Positions 1-7,715 of a DNA stretch of 34,924 nucleotides are shown here, one piece after another; position 1 is the stretch's first letter; each line of letters starts with the position of its first letter. A program made the translations under genes and the position numbers. This DNA comes from an uncultured Spirochaetales bacterium. GTDB taxonomy: Bacteria > Spirochaetota > Spirochaetia > Treponematales > Treponemataceae. The stretch covers positions 1 through 34,924 of the forward strand of contig CAMGSV010000002.1 in NCBI GenBank assembly GCA_946061495.1, written 5' to 3'. The notes under the pieces were generated by a model. It searched no databases. It was not told the DNA's origin and saw only the letters and a program-made list of their open reading frames with translations.

Positions 1-1293
1 CCCGGTCAGCATGAGCTGGCCCCCATCTACACCACCACCAACATCGCCGCCGACAACAACCAGATCACCATGGAAATCATGAAGAAGCTGGCTCCCCGCC
101 ACGGGCTGGTGTGCCTGCTCCACGAAAAGCCCTTCCAGGGTGTCAACGGCTCCGGCAAGCACAGCAACTGGTCCCTGTCCACCGACAAGGGGGAGAATCT
201 TCTGGAGCCGGGCAACACCCCGGAGGACAACGCTCAGTTCCTGCTGGTGCTCTGCGCCATCATCAAGGGAATCGACGAGTACCAGGACCTCCTGCGGATT
301 TCCGTAGCATCGGCAGGCAACGACCATCGTCTGGGGGCCAACGAGGCACCTCCCGCCATCATCTCCATGTTCTTAGGAGACGAGCTGGAATCCATCCTTG
401 AGTCCATCCAGAAGGGCAAGCCCTTCGACCGCAAGGCAAAGCAAGTGATGCAGCTGGGAGTGGACGCACTGCCCGCCTTCCCCAAGGACAACACCGACAG
501 GAACCGCACCTCCCCCTTTGCCTTCACCGGCAACAAGTTTGAGTTCCGCTCCCTTGGCTCCAGCATGTCCATCTCCTGCCCCAACCTCACCCTGAACACC
601 ATCGTGGCGGAGGAATTCCGGCAGTTTGCAGACATTCTGGAAAAGTCATCGGACTTCACCAAGGACTTAAACCAGCTCATCAAGACCACCCTGACACACC
701 ACCACCGCATCATCTTCAACGGCAACGGCTATTCCCAGGAATGGGTGGAGGAGGCGGCACGACGCGGCCTGTCGAACCTCAAGACCACCTCCGAGGCCCT
801 CCCCCGCTATCTGGAGGAGAAGAACATCGCCCTGTTCAGCGGCCACGGCGTGTACTCCGAGACGGAGATGCGGGCCCGCTACGACATCCTGATGGAAGAA
901 TATGTCAATGTGCTGATGATAGAGGCACGGACCATGCTGGACATGACCCAGAAGGAAATCCTCCCCGCCGCCTTCAAGTATGTGGCGGTGCTGGCCACCT
1001 CCCTTACCCAGGTGCGGGCCGCCATGATGGGCTTGGAATGCAGGGCCCAGGTCGAGAATCTGCGGCTGGTGCAGGAGACCATCGACAGGATCCACCGTGA
1101 GGCCGGCTCCCTCAAGCAGATTCTGGCGGACACCAGCGGCAGCCAGGACCTTACCGCCACCGCCACCTTCTACACCACCTGGATCATTCCGGCTATGGAG
1201 GGGCTGCGGGCGGCCGTGGACAGTCTGGAGATGATGATGGGCAGAGAATTCTGGCCCTTCCCCACCTACGGCGACCTGATGTTCACCAACTGA
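1..1293 (+). CDS. glnN: Glutamine synthetase type III, C-terminal part (5' truncated by window edge)
   Basis: Makes glutamine from glutamate, ammonia and ATP in the cytoplasm. The reading frame is open from base 1, so 430 residues of a protein that is normally about 700 are present and the start lies outside the window. The first codons give the GQHELAPIY metal/substrate motif; NGSGKHSNWS follows near residue 50 and AGNDHRLGANEAPPA near residue 105. These are active-site motifs of the glutamine synthetase catalytic barrel in the GSIII version. The long helical C-terminal region is also typical of GSIII rather than GSI. No adenylylation site or regulator can be judged from this fragment. A stem-loop without a T-run follows the stop, and the next gene has its own strong ribosome site. 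The family call is firm; glnN is the usual symbol for this type. Confidence 0.95.
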   Translation, partial: PGQHELAPIYTTTNIAADNNQITMEIMKKLAPRHGLVCLLHEKPFQGVNGSGKHSNWSLSTDKGENLLEPGNTPEDNAQFLLVLCAIIKGIDEYQDLLRISVASAGNDHRLGANEAPPAIISMFLGDELESILESIQKGKPFDRKAKQVMQLGVDALPAFPKDNTDRNRTSPFAFTGNKFEFRSLGSSMSISCPNLTLNTIVAEEFRQFADILEKSSDFTKDLNQLIKTTLTHHHRIIFNGNGYSQEWVEEAARRGLSNLKTTSEALPRYLEEKNIALFSGHGVYSETEMRARYDILMEEYVNVLMIEARTMLDMTQKEILPAAFKYVAVLATSLTQVRAAMMGLECRAQVENLRLVQETIDRIHREAGSLKQILADTSGSQDLTATATFYTTWIIPAMEGLRAAVDSLEMMMGREFWPFPTYGDLMFTN

Positions 1294-1304
1294 GACTGAA
1301 ATCC

Positions 1305-1337
1305 CCAGGGAAGCCTGATTGACTTGGCCTTCCCTGG
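1305..1337 (+). other. Stem-loop after glnN
   Basis: CCAGGGAAG (1305-1313) pairs perfectly with CTTCCCTGG (1329-1337) across a 15-base loop, 11 bases after the glnN stop. There is no T-run after it, so it is either a weak terminator or an RNA-end-protecting structure rather than a standard intrinsic terminator. Confidence 0.55.
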
Positions 1338-1387
1338 TACATTGAATACAAGGCCCGCTTCGGCTGGTCATACGACAGGAGGAAATT

Positions 1388-1900
1388 ATGGTTCATACCA
1401 TCAAGGGGCACAGCCCAAAGATTCACGAGAGCGTCTTCGTCGCCTGGAATTCCGAGATTACCGGAAACGTCACCATTGACGAAAACGCTTCCATCTGGTT
1501 CTCCGCCTCAATCCGGGGAGATATGAACAGCGTCACCATCGGAAAGGGCTCCAATGTCCAGGACAACTGCGTCATCCACACCGACTCCAACCGGGGAGCC
1601 GTCATCGGGGACAATGTGACGGTGGGACATGGCGCCATCCTGCATTCCTGCACCATCGGCAACAACACCACCGTGGGCATGGGTGCCATCGTGCTGGACG
1701 GAGCCAAGGTGGGGGCAAACTCCATGGTGGCAGCCGGCTCCGTGGTTCCCCCCGGCAAGGAATTCCCCGACAACAGCATGATCATGGGCTCACCCGCCAA
1801 GGTTGCCAGGGAAATGCGGCCGGAGGAAATCGAGGGCTTTGCCAAGAACTGCCAATCCTACGTGGCCATGGGACAGCTCTACCGGGCGGAGTGCAAGTAA
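1388..1900 (+). CDS. Gamma-carbonic-anhydrase-like hexapeptide-repeat protein (YrdA/PaaY type)
   Basis: A 170-residue left-handed beta-helix protein. Hexapeptide repeats run from about residue 10 to 135 (for example VTIDENASIWFSASIRGD, then GNNTTVGMGAIVLDGAKVG), and a short C-terminal helix starts near residue 145. His64, His81 and His86 sit in the IHTD and GHGAILH contexts that bind the metal in gamma-class carbonic anhydrases, and the Arg43/Asp45 pair (SIRGD) is also present. Such proteins form trimers with metal sites between subunits. Many members show no proven carbonic anhydrase activity, so the exact reaction is open. Start: AGGAGG lies 5 bases before the ATG. Length is normal for the family. 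The gene follows glnN by 94 bases and may be partly co-transcribed with it. Confidence 0.88.
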   Translation: MVHTIKGHSPKIHESVFVAWNSEITGNVTIDENASIWFSASIRGDMNSVTIGKGSNVQDNCVIHTDSNRGAVIGDNVTVGHGAILHSCTIGNNTTVGMGAIVLDGAKVGANSMVAAGSVVPPGKEFPDNSMIMGSPAKVAREMRPEEIEGFAKNCQSYVAMGQLYRAECK

Positions 1901-1903
1901 AAG

Positions 1904-1930
1904 AAAAAGGGTGGCGCAAAGGCCACCCTT
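1904..1930 (-). terminator. Intrinsic terminator of the YwqG-like gene
   Basis: The 9-bp perfect stem AAGGGTGGC (1907-1915) / GCCACCCTT (1922-1930) has a 6-base loop. On the minus strand it is followed by a T-rich tail, so it serves the convergent minus-strand gene that stops at 1939. The plus-strand side lacks a T-run, so it may act only weakly on the gene ending at 1900. Confidence 0.8.
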
Positions 1931-1938
1931 GCTAGGAT

Positions 1939-2880
1939 TTAACAACAATCCCAGGTGTATAAGACTCCGGAAAAATCCAGCTGCTGCAAATCTTCTGGGG
2001 CAATGAAGAAGTTTCCCACTCCCATATCTCCCCACAAAATATCCTCAGAACTGTCCATTTGAAACAAGAGCCTAGTACAGGCAGCATAGTCTGGGCGAGA
2101 AAAACGAGGGTCATCCTGAGTAAAGTAAGGATACCCACCGAGCCAATGGCCTTCATTCCAGTCTGCCATCTGATTATACATGTCTTCACAGAATATATCG
2201 TAAAGGCTTGTTCCTTCTGGTGGCAGAGGAAGCCCAACGGCAACAAGGGCTTTTTGTAGCTCCTGCTGAAAATCGTCATGGGCACAGGGCCCCAGCCAAG
2301 TGTCTACCAATTCAAAATCAAGCTGGAACTCCCCAGCAAAGGGAAGTTCCGAGTCTTCTTCACTGCAGGTGGTAGGAAGATGTAATTCTGCTACCATAGC
2401 TTGAGTAATGGAAGCATCCACCACAGGATGATACACCACCCGCCAATTTTTCTGGCTCATCTGGTTATCAAAATCCAAGCCATAGGCATCATCATTGCTG
2501 ATAAAAAACTGGAGGAGACCAGCTTTGGGAAATCCTTCCAGCGGTGGCAGCTGTTGACAATCAAATTGAGCAAGCAGAACCAAGGGGCTTCCATCCTCAT
2601 TTGTTGGATAGGTTTCAGCAGGATTCCAGTAGGGGATGCCACCGAACTTGCTGGCAGTAAGAGCCAGTGGTGATGCAGCCTTTGTGGGATGAAGCCGAAT
2701 GGCTTTTCGTTGGGTCTGCCGCTGAATCTGAGCCATCAAGAGCTGCTGCTGCTCCAAGCTAAAAAATCCGTCTTGCTCTTCACTTTCATTTGAAGCGGGA
2801 GATGACGTTGTTGGTGCCGCTTGGACAGCTTTTTGCTGAGATTTTCCGAATCCAAAAAGCTTTTGTATCAGTCCCTCCAT
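1939..2880 (-). CDS. YwqG-like DUF1963 family protein
   Basis: A 313-residue cytoplasmic protein of the YwqG/DUF1963 family, whose biochemical role is not established. Support: the central region carries the family pattern of GGxPYW followed by a PL.LLAQF.C..LPPLEGFPKAGLLQFF block (about residues 80-125) and, later, the GP...DDFQ, LGGYPYFTQDDPR and LLFQMDS blocks. The N-terminal 40 residues (LIQKLFGFGKSQQ, then a Ser/Thr/Glu-rich stretch) look like a flexible leader. Start choice: GGAGG lies 5 bases before the ATG at 2880; a GTG in the same frame at 2904 would run through that ribosome site and is less likely. The gene stands alone, divergent from proS, with its own promoter and terminator. 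Confidence 0.85.
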   Translation of the reverse strand: MEGLIQKLFGFGKSQQKAVQAAPTTSSPASNESEEQDGFFSLEQQQLLMAQIQRQTQRKAIRLHPTKAASPLALTASKFGGIPYWNPAETYPTNEDGSPLVLLAQFDCQQLPPLEGFPKAGLLQFFISNDDAYGLDFDNQMSQKNWRVVYHPVVDASITQAMVAELHLPTTCSEEDSELPFAGEFQLDFELVDTWLGPCAHDDFQQELQKALVAVGLPLPPEGTSLYDIFCEDMYNQMADWNEGHWLGGYPYFTQDDPRFSRPDYAACTRLLFQMDSSEDILWGDMGVGNFFIAPEDLQQLDFSGVLYTWDCC

Positions 2881-2914
2881 TTTACCTCCACAATTATTTG
2901 TCACTACTCCAGCA

Positions 2915-2943
2915 AGTGTACCACGAATTTATTGGCTGGACAA
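2915..2943 (-). promoter_or_regulatory. Promoter of the YwqG-like gene
   Basis: Minus strand: TTGTCC (2938-2943), a 17-base spacer and TACACT (2915-2920), with an extended TG one base before the -10. It predicts a leader of about 28 bases that contains the GGAGG ribosome site. Assigned by pattern only. Confidence 0.6.
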
Positions 2944-2982
2944 CCTTCGTGTCCTAAATGTATCTGGAATGGCCGCCCTCAC

Positions 2983-3011
2983 TTTACCAAATCCCCCGTC
3001 TGCTGTAAAAT
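2983..3011 (+). promoter_or_regulatory. proS promoter, (near-)leaderless
   Basis: TTTACC (2983-2988), a 17-base spacer, TAAAAT (3006-3011), then only nine bases (accttcaat) before the proS ATG. Transcription starting about seven bases past the -10 would leave a leader of about 3 bases, and no purine-rich ribosome site is present. Confidence 0.6.
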
Positions 3012-3020
3012 ACCTTCAAT

Positions 3021-4865
3021 ATGAAAGCTTCCAATACATTGATTGCCACTCTGCGGGAAGTGCCTGCAGAGGCTGTTATCGCCAGCCACCAGCTGATGCT
3101 GCGGGCGGGGCTCATTCGCAAGTTGGGCAACGGCCTGTTCACCTATTTTCCCCTGGGACTGCGGGCCTTCCGCAAGGTGGAGAATATTGTCCGTGAGGAA
3201 ATGGATGCCGTCGGGGCGCTGGAATGCAAGCCCTCCGTGGTGGTGCCAGGGGAGCTGTGGCGTGAGTCCGGCCGCTGGGAGACCATGGGAGCGGGAATGC
3301 TCCGCATGAAGAACCGGGTGGACCAGGAACTGGTGGTGAGTCCCACTGCCGAGGAAGCCTTTACTGCCCTGGTGCGGGACGAGCTTGAGTCCTACAAGCA
3401 GCTGCCCCTCACCCTCTACCAAATCAACACAAAGTACCGAGACGAAATCCGCCCCCGCTACGGCGTGATGCGCGGCCGTGAGTTCACCATGAAGGATGCC
3501 TATTCCTTCCACACCACGGCGGAAAGCCTGGACGAGACCTACCTCGCCATGGAATCTGCCTACAAGCGGATCTTCAAGCGGCTGGGACTTTCCGTCATTC
3601 CCGTTTCCGCCGACTCTGGCGCCATGGGTGGCAGCGGCTCCGAGGAATTCATGGTGGAGAGCGCCGTTGGCGACGACACCCTCATTCTCTGCCCCAACTG
3701 CGACTACGCCGCCAACACCGAGAAGGCGGCCTGTGCCCCTGACGTTGCCCTGGACAAGGACGGCAAGCCCCTGGTGGCCACGGAGCTGCCCATCGAGAAG
3801 GTGCCCTGTCCCGGCGTGGAGACCATCGCCCAGATGGAGGAATTCTTCAAAATGAGCGCCACCCAGTTCATCAAAGTGCTGATCTACAAGGTGCACAACT
3901 GCGAGCTGGACCTGCGGACTGCCCCCGGCGGCCAGGGCTTCAAGCGGGAGGTTGAAGGCGGTGTGCCGGTGTATCCCGTATGCTTCGTTGCAGTGGCCAT
4001 CCGTGGCGACCTGGACGTGAACGAGGCCAAGCTGGCTGCATCCCTCAAAGCCAGCGAGGTGGAGCTGGCGGAGGAGGCCGACGTCATCGCCTATTCTGGC
4101 GCTCCCCACGGCTTTGTGGGACCTGTTGGCCTCACCAAGCTGCCCTTGCTGGCGGACTTCAGCGTCATGACCCAGAAGGAGGACGGCAGCTTTGAGGCCC
4201 ACCTCCACGACACCGTGACCGGCGGCGGCTCCGCCGACGTGGACAACATCCACGTGGAGCCCATCCGTGACTTCACTCCCTTCATCACCGCCGACGTCCG
4301 CACCGTGGTGGCCGGGGACAAGTGTCCCTGCTGCAACAGCGAATTCTACAGCAAGAAGGGCAACGAGCTGGGCCACATCTTCAAGCTGGGCTACAAGTAC
4401 AGCAAGTCCATGAACGTCACCTACCTTGACGAGAACGGCAAGCAGCAGGTTCCCATCATGGGCTGCTACGGAATCGGGGTGGACAGAGCGCTGGCCTCCA
4501 TCATCGAGGAGCACCACGACGAGAACGGAATCATCTGGCCCATGAGTGCCGCCCCCTATCAGGTTGCCATCGTGCCGGTAAAGTACGACGGACAGATGAA
4601 GGAAGTGGCAGATTCCCTGTATTCCCAGTTACAAAAGCGTGGTGTGGAGGTTTTACTTGATGACAGGAACGAACGTCCCGGCGTAAAGTTCAAGGACATG
4701 GACCTGATTGGCATTCCCCTCCGCATTGTGGTGGGTGACAAGACCCTGCCCAATGTGGAGGTCAAGCTGCGCTCCCAAAAGGATGCCCAGCTGGTGGCCG
4801 CAGATGCCGCCGCAGAGGAGGTTGCCAAGCTGGTTCAGTCTGAGCTGGACCGCCTGAGGGCATAA
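3021..4865 (+). CDS. proS: Prolyl-tRNA synthetase (bacterial type with editing insertion)
   Basis: Charges tRNA-Pro with proline in the cytoplasm. It is a class II synthetase of 614 residues, slightly longer than the usual 570. The N-terminus (VPAEAVIASHQLMLRAG) aligns with the conserved start of bacterial ProS, which supports the ATG at 3021. Class II motif 2 lies at about 137-165 (YRDEIRPRYGVMRGREF) with the TxEE proline pocket at 109-112. The INS-type editing insertion spans roughly 230-410, which is the bacterial architecture able to clear mischarged Ala-tRNA-Pro. Motif 3 is near 481 (GCYGIGVDRALAS). The anticodon-binding domain is C-terminal (about 510-614). A long open frame on the opposite strand here is a composition artefact. 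There is no ribosome-binding site before the ATG. Confidence 0.97.
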   Translation: MKASNTLIATLREVPAEAVIASHQLMLRAGLIRKLGNGLFTYFPLGLRAFRKVENIVREEMDAVGALECKPSVVVPGELWRESGRWETMGAGMLRMKNRVDQELVVSPTAEEAFTALVRDELESYKQLPLTLYQINTKYRDEIRPRYGVMRGREFTMKDAYSFHTTAESLDETYLAMESAYKRIFKRLGLSVIPVSADSGAMGGSGSEEFMVESAVGDDTLILCPNCDYAANTEKAACAPDVALDKDGKPLVATELPIEKVPCPGVETIAQMEEFFKMSATQFIKVLIYKVHNCELDLRTAPGGQGFKREVEGGVPVYPVCFVAVAIRGDLDVNEAKLAASLKASEVELAEEADVIAYSGAPHGFVGPVGLTKLPLLADFSVMTQKEDGSFEAHLHDTVTGGGSADVDNIHVEPIRDFTPFITADVRTVVAGDKCPCCNSEFYSKKGNELGHIFKLGYKYSKSMNVTYLDENGKQQVPIMGCYGIGVDRALASIIEEHHDENGIIWPMSAAPYQVAIVPVKYDGQMKEVADSLYSQLQKRGVEVLLDDRNERPGVKFKDMDLIGIPLRIVVGDKTLPNVEVKLRSQKDAQLVAADAAAEEVAKLVQSELDRLRA

Positions 4866-4902
4866 GGTTCTCCGCCGCCTTGGACTTGGATTCAGGGCGG
4901 CC

Positions 4903-4911
4903 TGTTAAAAT
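4903..4911 (+). promoter_or_regulatory. Extended -10 of the secreted-protein gene
   Basis: TGTTAAAAT reads as an extended -10 (TG-N-TAAAAT). A start about seven bases on gives a leader of roughly 13 bases that carries AGGA (4922-4925) five bases before the ATG at 4931. No convincing -35 is seen at 17 bases. Confidence 0.5.
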
Positions 4912-4930
4912 CTCTTTTCACAGGAATACA

Positions 4931-6064
4931 ATGAAAAAAACATCTGTTGCATCCATTCTTTTTGGACTTGTGTTGCTGGTGGCGGCACTCACTCCGGCAG
5001 CCGCCTTTCCCGGCATCCAAAGCTATTTGAAGGACGAGTCCGGCCAGTACGTGTACTACCGTGACTACACCTTTCCCTACGAGGCCTACGTGGGCTTCCT
5101 CCACTACGACGAGGGCACCTACGGCATGCGGTTCTATGCCCCCAACCAGCCCTTGGAGGGTGTCTCCCAGGCGGCGGCCCAGGCAGGGATGGCAGCCAAG
5201 GGCGGCATGGTGGGTGTCCCCAAGTCCGTGGAGATTCTATTTACCGTGAACACGGAGACCAAGGTGACGGAGATGACCGGGGAGAAATTCCTCACCACCA
5301 TCACCGGCAGCGACACGGAGATTGTGAACTACCTCCACGACCTGGTGTATGAATTCTCCGCCCGCCGCCGAAAGCTGGCAGACCCCGTGGTGACAAAGGC
5401 GGTCTCCAGCCGTGAGGACTTCCCCCAGTTCGGCGGCCCTGTCACCATGAAGTACTCCTTCGATATACCCATCTTCAACCTGCAGGAAATCATCGGAGCA
5501 GACGGAGCCCCCTCCTTCCAACTGGCCACCGTGGGAGCCTTGGCCTCCTCCAGCGACAACAGCTTCTTTGCCTTCACCGGCTTTCCCGCACCCATGCAGG
5601 ACAAGGCCAGGAATTTCACCTCCACCCAGAAGAAGCCCTCCCAGAAGATTCAGTACAAGGGGCAGGAAATCAAGCTGGATGAGCAGTGGACCCAGGCCGC
5701 CGAGAACATGTACCTGCTGGGTGACGTGGCCATGGTTGCCATGACGGAATTCCAGCCCTCGGAGCAGGTTGCCGCCGCCGGAACCGCCGCCATTCTGGAT
5801 GCCTTCTGCCGCACCCTTTCCCTAGGCTCCACCGGCTCCTACACGGACTGGGGCAACAGGAAGCTCAAGCGGAGCAAGAACAGCCTGGAGGTGAGCCTCC
5901 GCACCCACATCCCGGAGGACAATGCCGTGTCCCAGAACTTCAAGTTCATCACCAAGAACAAGGCCGGCGGCTACTCCATCATGACCCTCACCATCTTTGA
6001 CCGAGCCTACAAGGACAACCGCACCTACTTTGATGCCATCCTCAAAAGCTACAAGGTGAGGTAA
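4931..6064 (+). CDS. Secreted protein of unknown function
   Basis: A 377-residue protein with a clear signal peptide: KK near the start, a hydrophobic core at residues 8-20 and a likely cut after PAAA (residue 24). There is no lipobox cysteine and no later membrane segment, so it should be periplasmic or surface-exposed. The mature part is rich in aromatic residues and beta-like patterns (for example SGQYVYYRDYTFPYEAYVG near the N-terminus). I do not recognise a named domain. Start: AGGA lies five bases before the ATG at 4931. The frame is open back to a TTG at 4880, but that would bury the signal peptide. It follows proS by 65 bases and ends before a strong intrinsic terminator, so proS readthrough could also feed it. 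Confidence 0.8.
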   Translation: MKKTSVASILFGLVLLVAALTPAAAFPGIQSYLKDESGQYVYYRDYTFPYEAYVGFLHYDEGTYGMRFYAPNQPLEGVSQAAAQAGMAAKGGMVGVPKSVEILFTVNTETKVTEMTGEKFLTTITGSDTEIVNYLHDLVYEFSARRRKLADPVVTKAVSSREDFPQFGGPVTMKYSFDIPIFNLQEIIGADGAPSFQLATVGALASSSDNSFFAFTGFPAPMQDKARNFTSTQKKPSQKIQYKGQEIKLDEQWTQAAENMYLLGDVAMVAMTEFQPSEQVAAAGTAAILDAFCRTLSLGSTGSYTDWGNRKLKRSKNSLEVSLRTHIPEDNAVSQNFKFITKNKAGGYSIMTLTIFDRAYKDNRTYFDAILKSYKVR

Positions 6065-6079
6065 ATCGGTGGTTTGAGG

Positions 6080-6108
6080 CAAGCGGGTGTGATTCCCGCT
6101 TGTTTTTT
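6080..6108 (+). terminator. Intrinsic terminator after the secreted-protein gene
   Basis: CAAGCGGG (6080-6087), a 7-base loop, CCCGCTTG (6095-6102), then six T residues. A classic GC-rich hairpin with a T-run, on the plus strand, 15 bases after the stop. Confidence 0.92.
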
Positions 6109-6129
6109 AGGAGTGGGAATGAGTACAAT

Positions 6130-6407
6130 CTATTTTCCAAATAAATCAGCATGTGCACCTGTGGCTGTTAAGGTGAGAATCAGAAGATTTTTCCACCTTG
6201 TAGATTAATAACCAGTCTGGTTTAATGTGTGCTTCTCGGTAGGAACTCCAATTTCCTGTCAAGGCATGATTCCGATATCGGGATGGCAGAATCTCACCTT
6301 GAGCTAGTCTTTTGATGATGCTTGTCAAAAGAGAAATATCGTATCCCCCTTCTCTTCATCAAGCGAACATCCTCCTCAAACTGTTTCGTGGTTTTTACCG
6401 TGTACAT
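6130..6407 (-). pseudogene. yafQ: YafQ-family mRNA-cleaving toxin, broken by two +1 frameshifts
   Basis: YafQ toxins cut mRNA on the ribosome. The ATG at 6407 overlaps the antitoxin stop (TGATG). Reading on, the frame breaks at a run of five G (minus strand; 6345-6349) and again at a run of five A (6188-6192). Removing one base from each run restores a single 91-residue protein, almost the length of E. coli YafQ (92). It carries the expected catalytic set: His47 (NHALTG), His60 (YREAH), Asp64-Trp65 (KPDW), His85 and Phe89 (GAHADLF). As written, translation from the ATG stops after about 37 residues. An internal open frame (6146-6328) covers only the middle. The antitoxin next to it is intact. 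Real decay and two assembly errors are both possible. Confidence 0.85.
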
Positions 6408-6703
6408 CAGACCTTGTATTCAGGCTCCTGCTCTGCCACCGACAAAATATCTTCCATCATCTTATTTATGTCGGTGTAGCCCTGAGCGTCTGGATCACTG
6501 GCGATTGCATCCGCTTCCTTGAATGCTTGCAGAAGCCGTGGGCTGGGGATGTCTGACTTTATCTCAAAAGGGATGCGCTGTTCCCGAACGACAGTCTTGG
6601 CAAACAAATTGAAGGCCGTTGAAACAGACATTCCAACAGAATTGCAGAATTCATCGAACCGTTGCTTTGTCTCGTCGTCCAGACGAATGCTTATGGCAGC
6701 CAT
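6407..6703 (-). CDS. dinJ: RelB/DinJ-family antitoxin
   Basis: A 98-residue antitoxin, partner of the broken YafQ toxin just downstream. The N-terminal 45 residues form the ribbon-helix-helix DNA-binding part (AAISIRLDDETKQRFDEFC, then VGMSVSTAFNLFAKTVV); the C-terminal half (IPFEI onwards) is the toxin-neutralising segment. Start: GAGGTG lies four bases before the ATG. The stop overlaps the toxin ATG in a TGATG, so the two are translationally coupled. RelB/DinJ proteins usually repress their own operon; a perfect 8-bp palindrome overlaps the -10 here and is a candidate operator. The reading frame is intact, unlike that of the toxin. Confidence 0.88.
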   Translation of the reverse strand: MAAISIRLDDETKQRFDEFCNSVGMSVSTAFNLFAKTVVREQRIPFEIKSDIPSPRLLQAFKEADAIASDPDAQGYTDINKMMEDILSVAEQEPEYKV

Positions 6704-6720
6704 ACATCACCTCTCTACTC

Positions 6721-6729
6721 ACAATTGTA
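6721..6729 (-). promoter_or_regulatory. Antitoxin promoter -10 with overlapping palindrome
   Basis: On the minus strand TACAAT (6724-6729) is a good -10, and the perfect palindrome ACAATTGT (6721-6728) overlaps it. The site lies 18 bases before the antitoxin ATG, a fitting place for autorepression. No clear -35 is seen. Confidence 0.4.
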
Positions 6730-6788
6730 CTCCATTTGCTGGCATTTGCATAGCATATCACCGTAATTTCACCCAGGAAGGGAGTCCG

Positions 6789-7679
6789 CTACTTGAAGCT
6801 GGCCACCGACAAGGGTGTGCCAATCCACACGCCCTCGCTGCCTAGGTACTCCTTCTTTTGGCCTTCGATGATGAACTGCACGCTGTCCACCGTGGGGAAG
6901 GATGCGGCGGTGTAGACAATCTGCATCAGCTGGTTAATGTAGCCATCCACCCCGTAGGTGTTGAACTCGAACTCCTCGCTGAAATTCAAGGTGGCCACCC
7001 GATTCTTCACCGAGGCGGAGAGGAGGCGACTTCCCTCTGGAATCAGTGTCATGCAATTTTCGATTATGTCGTCGTGATTGGGACCTTCCAAAAGGCTGTT
7101 GATGGAAGCCGACAAGGGGGAATTCGTCTTTGGAATGCGGCGAACCACCTCCTTGCGGGAAACAGTGCCGTCCTTGCCCAGCACCACGAAGAAGAGCTTC
7201 ACCTGGGTTTCCTCCGCAGGGATTCCAGCTGTCTGTTCAGCAGTGATGCTGCCATAGGGGGTCTCGATGATGGTCTCGCTGGGAAGTGGCAATGGCTCTG
7301 GTGGAAGGGCTGCCAGTTCATCGGCAGTGGAGGCGGGAACTGAGTCGGCATCCTCCACAGTAACCAAGCTGCCCAAATCGATGGTGGACAAATCCTGGAA
7401 CTCCACCACCGGTCCTGGTCCCTGACTTGAATTGTCCTGTATTATTACTGGGGAAGCAGTTTGCGTCAGCGTAGTTGGAGAAGAACCATCCTCCTCCAAC
7501 TGATAGTTCTCCACAAATGCAGGCTCAGAGCCGATGAGATGGGTAAAAAAACCGGTCTTTTTAAGGGTTGCCAGGATTTTATCCTGCATCAGGAAAAATG
7601 CAATCAGAAGAACAAGGGCCAGAAGCAACCACACGATGACTCCAAGGCTCAGTTTGAATTGTTTTTTTTGCTGACTCAT
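6789..7679 (-). CDS. GerMN-domain membrane-anchored protein
   Basis: A 296-residue protein with a short basic N-terminus (SQQKKQFK), one membrane segment at about 12-32 and a large outside part. A long acidic, Pro/Glu/Ser-rich linker (about 60-150) leads to a C-terminal GerMN domain (about 155-290, starting VKLFFVVLGKDG and including PLSASINSLLEGP and VATLNFSEEF). GerMN domains occur in spore-germination proteins and in many cell-envelope proteins of non-sporeformers; their ligand is not settled. Start choice: the ATG at 7679, because a consensus promoter predicts RNA beginning exactly on its A. A GTG at 7685 is in frame but lies upstream of that point. The gene follows the sensor kinase by 32 bases and may share its envelope-stress theme. 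Confidence 0.85.
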   Translation of the reverse strand: MSQQKKQFKLSLGVIVWLLLALVLLIAFFLMQDKILATLKKTGFFTHLIGSEPAFVENYQLEEDGSSPTTLTQTASPVIIQDNSSQGPGPVVEFQDLSTIDLGSLVTVEDADSVPASTADELAALPPEPLPLPSETIIETPYGSITAEQTAGIPAEETQVKLFFVVLGKDGTVSRKEVVRRIPKTNSPLSASINSLLEGPNHDDIIENCMTLIPEGSRLLSASVKNRVATLNFSEEFEFNTYGVDGYINQLMQIVYTAASFPTVDSVQFIIEGQKKEYLGSEGVWIGTPLSVASFK

Positions 7680-7685
7680 GTCCAC

Positions 7686-7715
7686 AGTATAATACCCCCT
7701 TTAAAATCATGTCAA
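7686..7715 (-). promoter_or_regulatory. Consensus promoter for a leaderless GerMN mRNA
   Basis: Minus strand: TTGACA (7710-7715), an 18-base spacer, TATACT (7686-7691), then exactly six bases (gtggac) before the ATG at 7679. The -35 is a perfect consensus and overlaps the sensor-kinase stop codon. Initiation seven bases past the -10 falls on the A of the ATG, and no ribosome-binding site exists. This is the clearest of the five leaderless-type starts. Confidence 0.75.

Noticed and set aside
2979..4517. Long open frame of 512 codons on the minus strand opposite proS
   Set aside because: It is the exact antisense of a highly conserved gene, has no ribosome site and reads as low-complexity Val/His/Gly-rich sequence caused by GC-rich codon use on the other strand.
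6146..6328. Independent 60-residue gene in the toxin region
   Set aside because: It is only the middle part of the YafQ frame between the two frameshifts and starts with a TTG that has no ribosome site.
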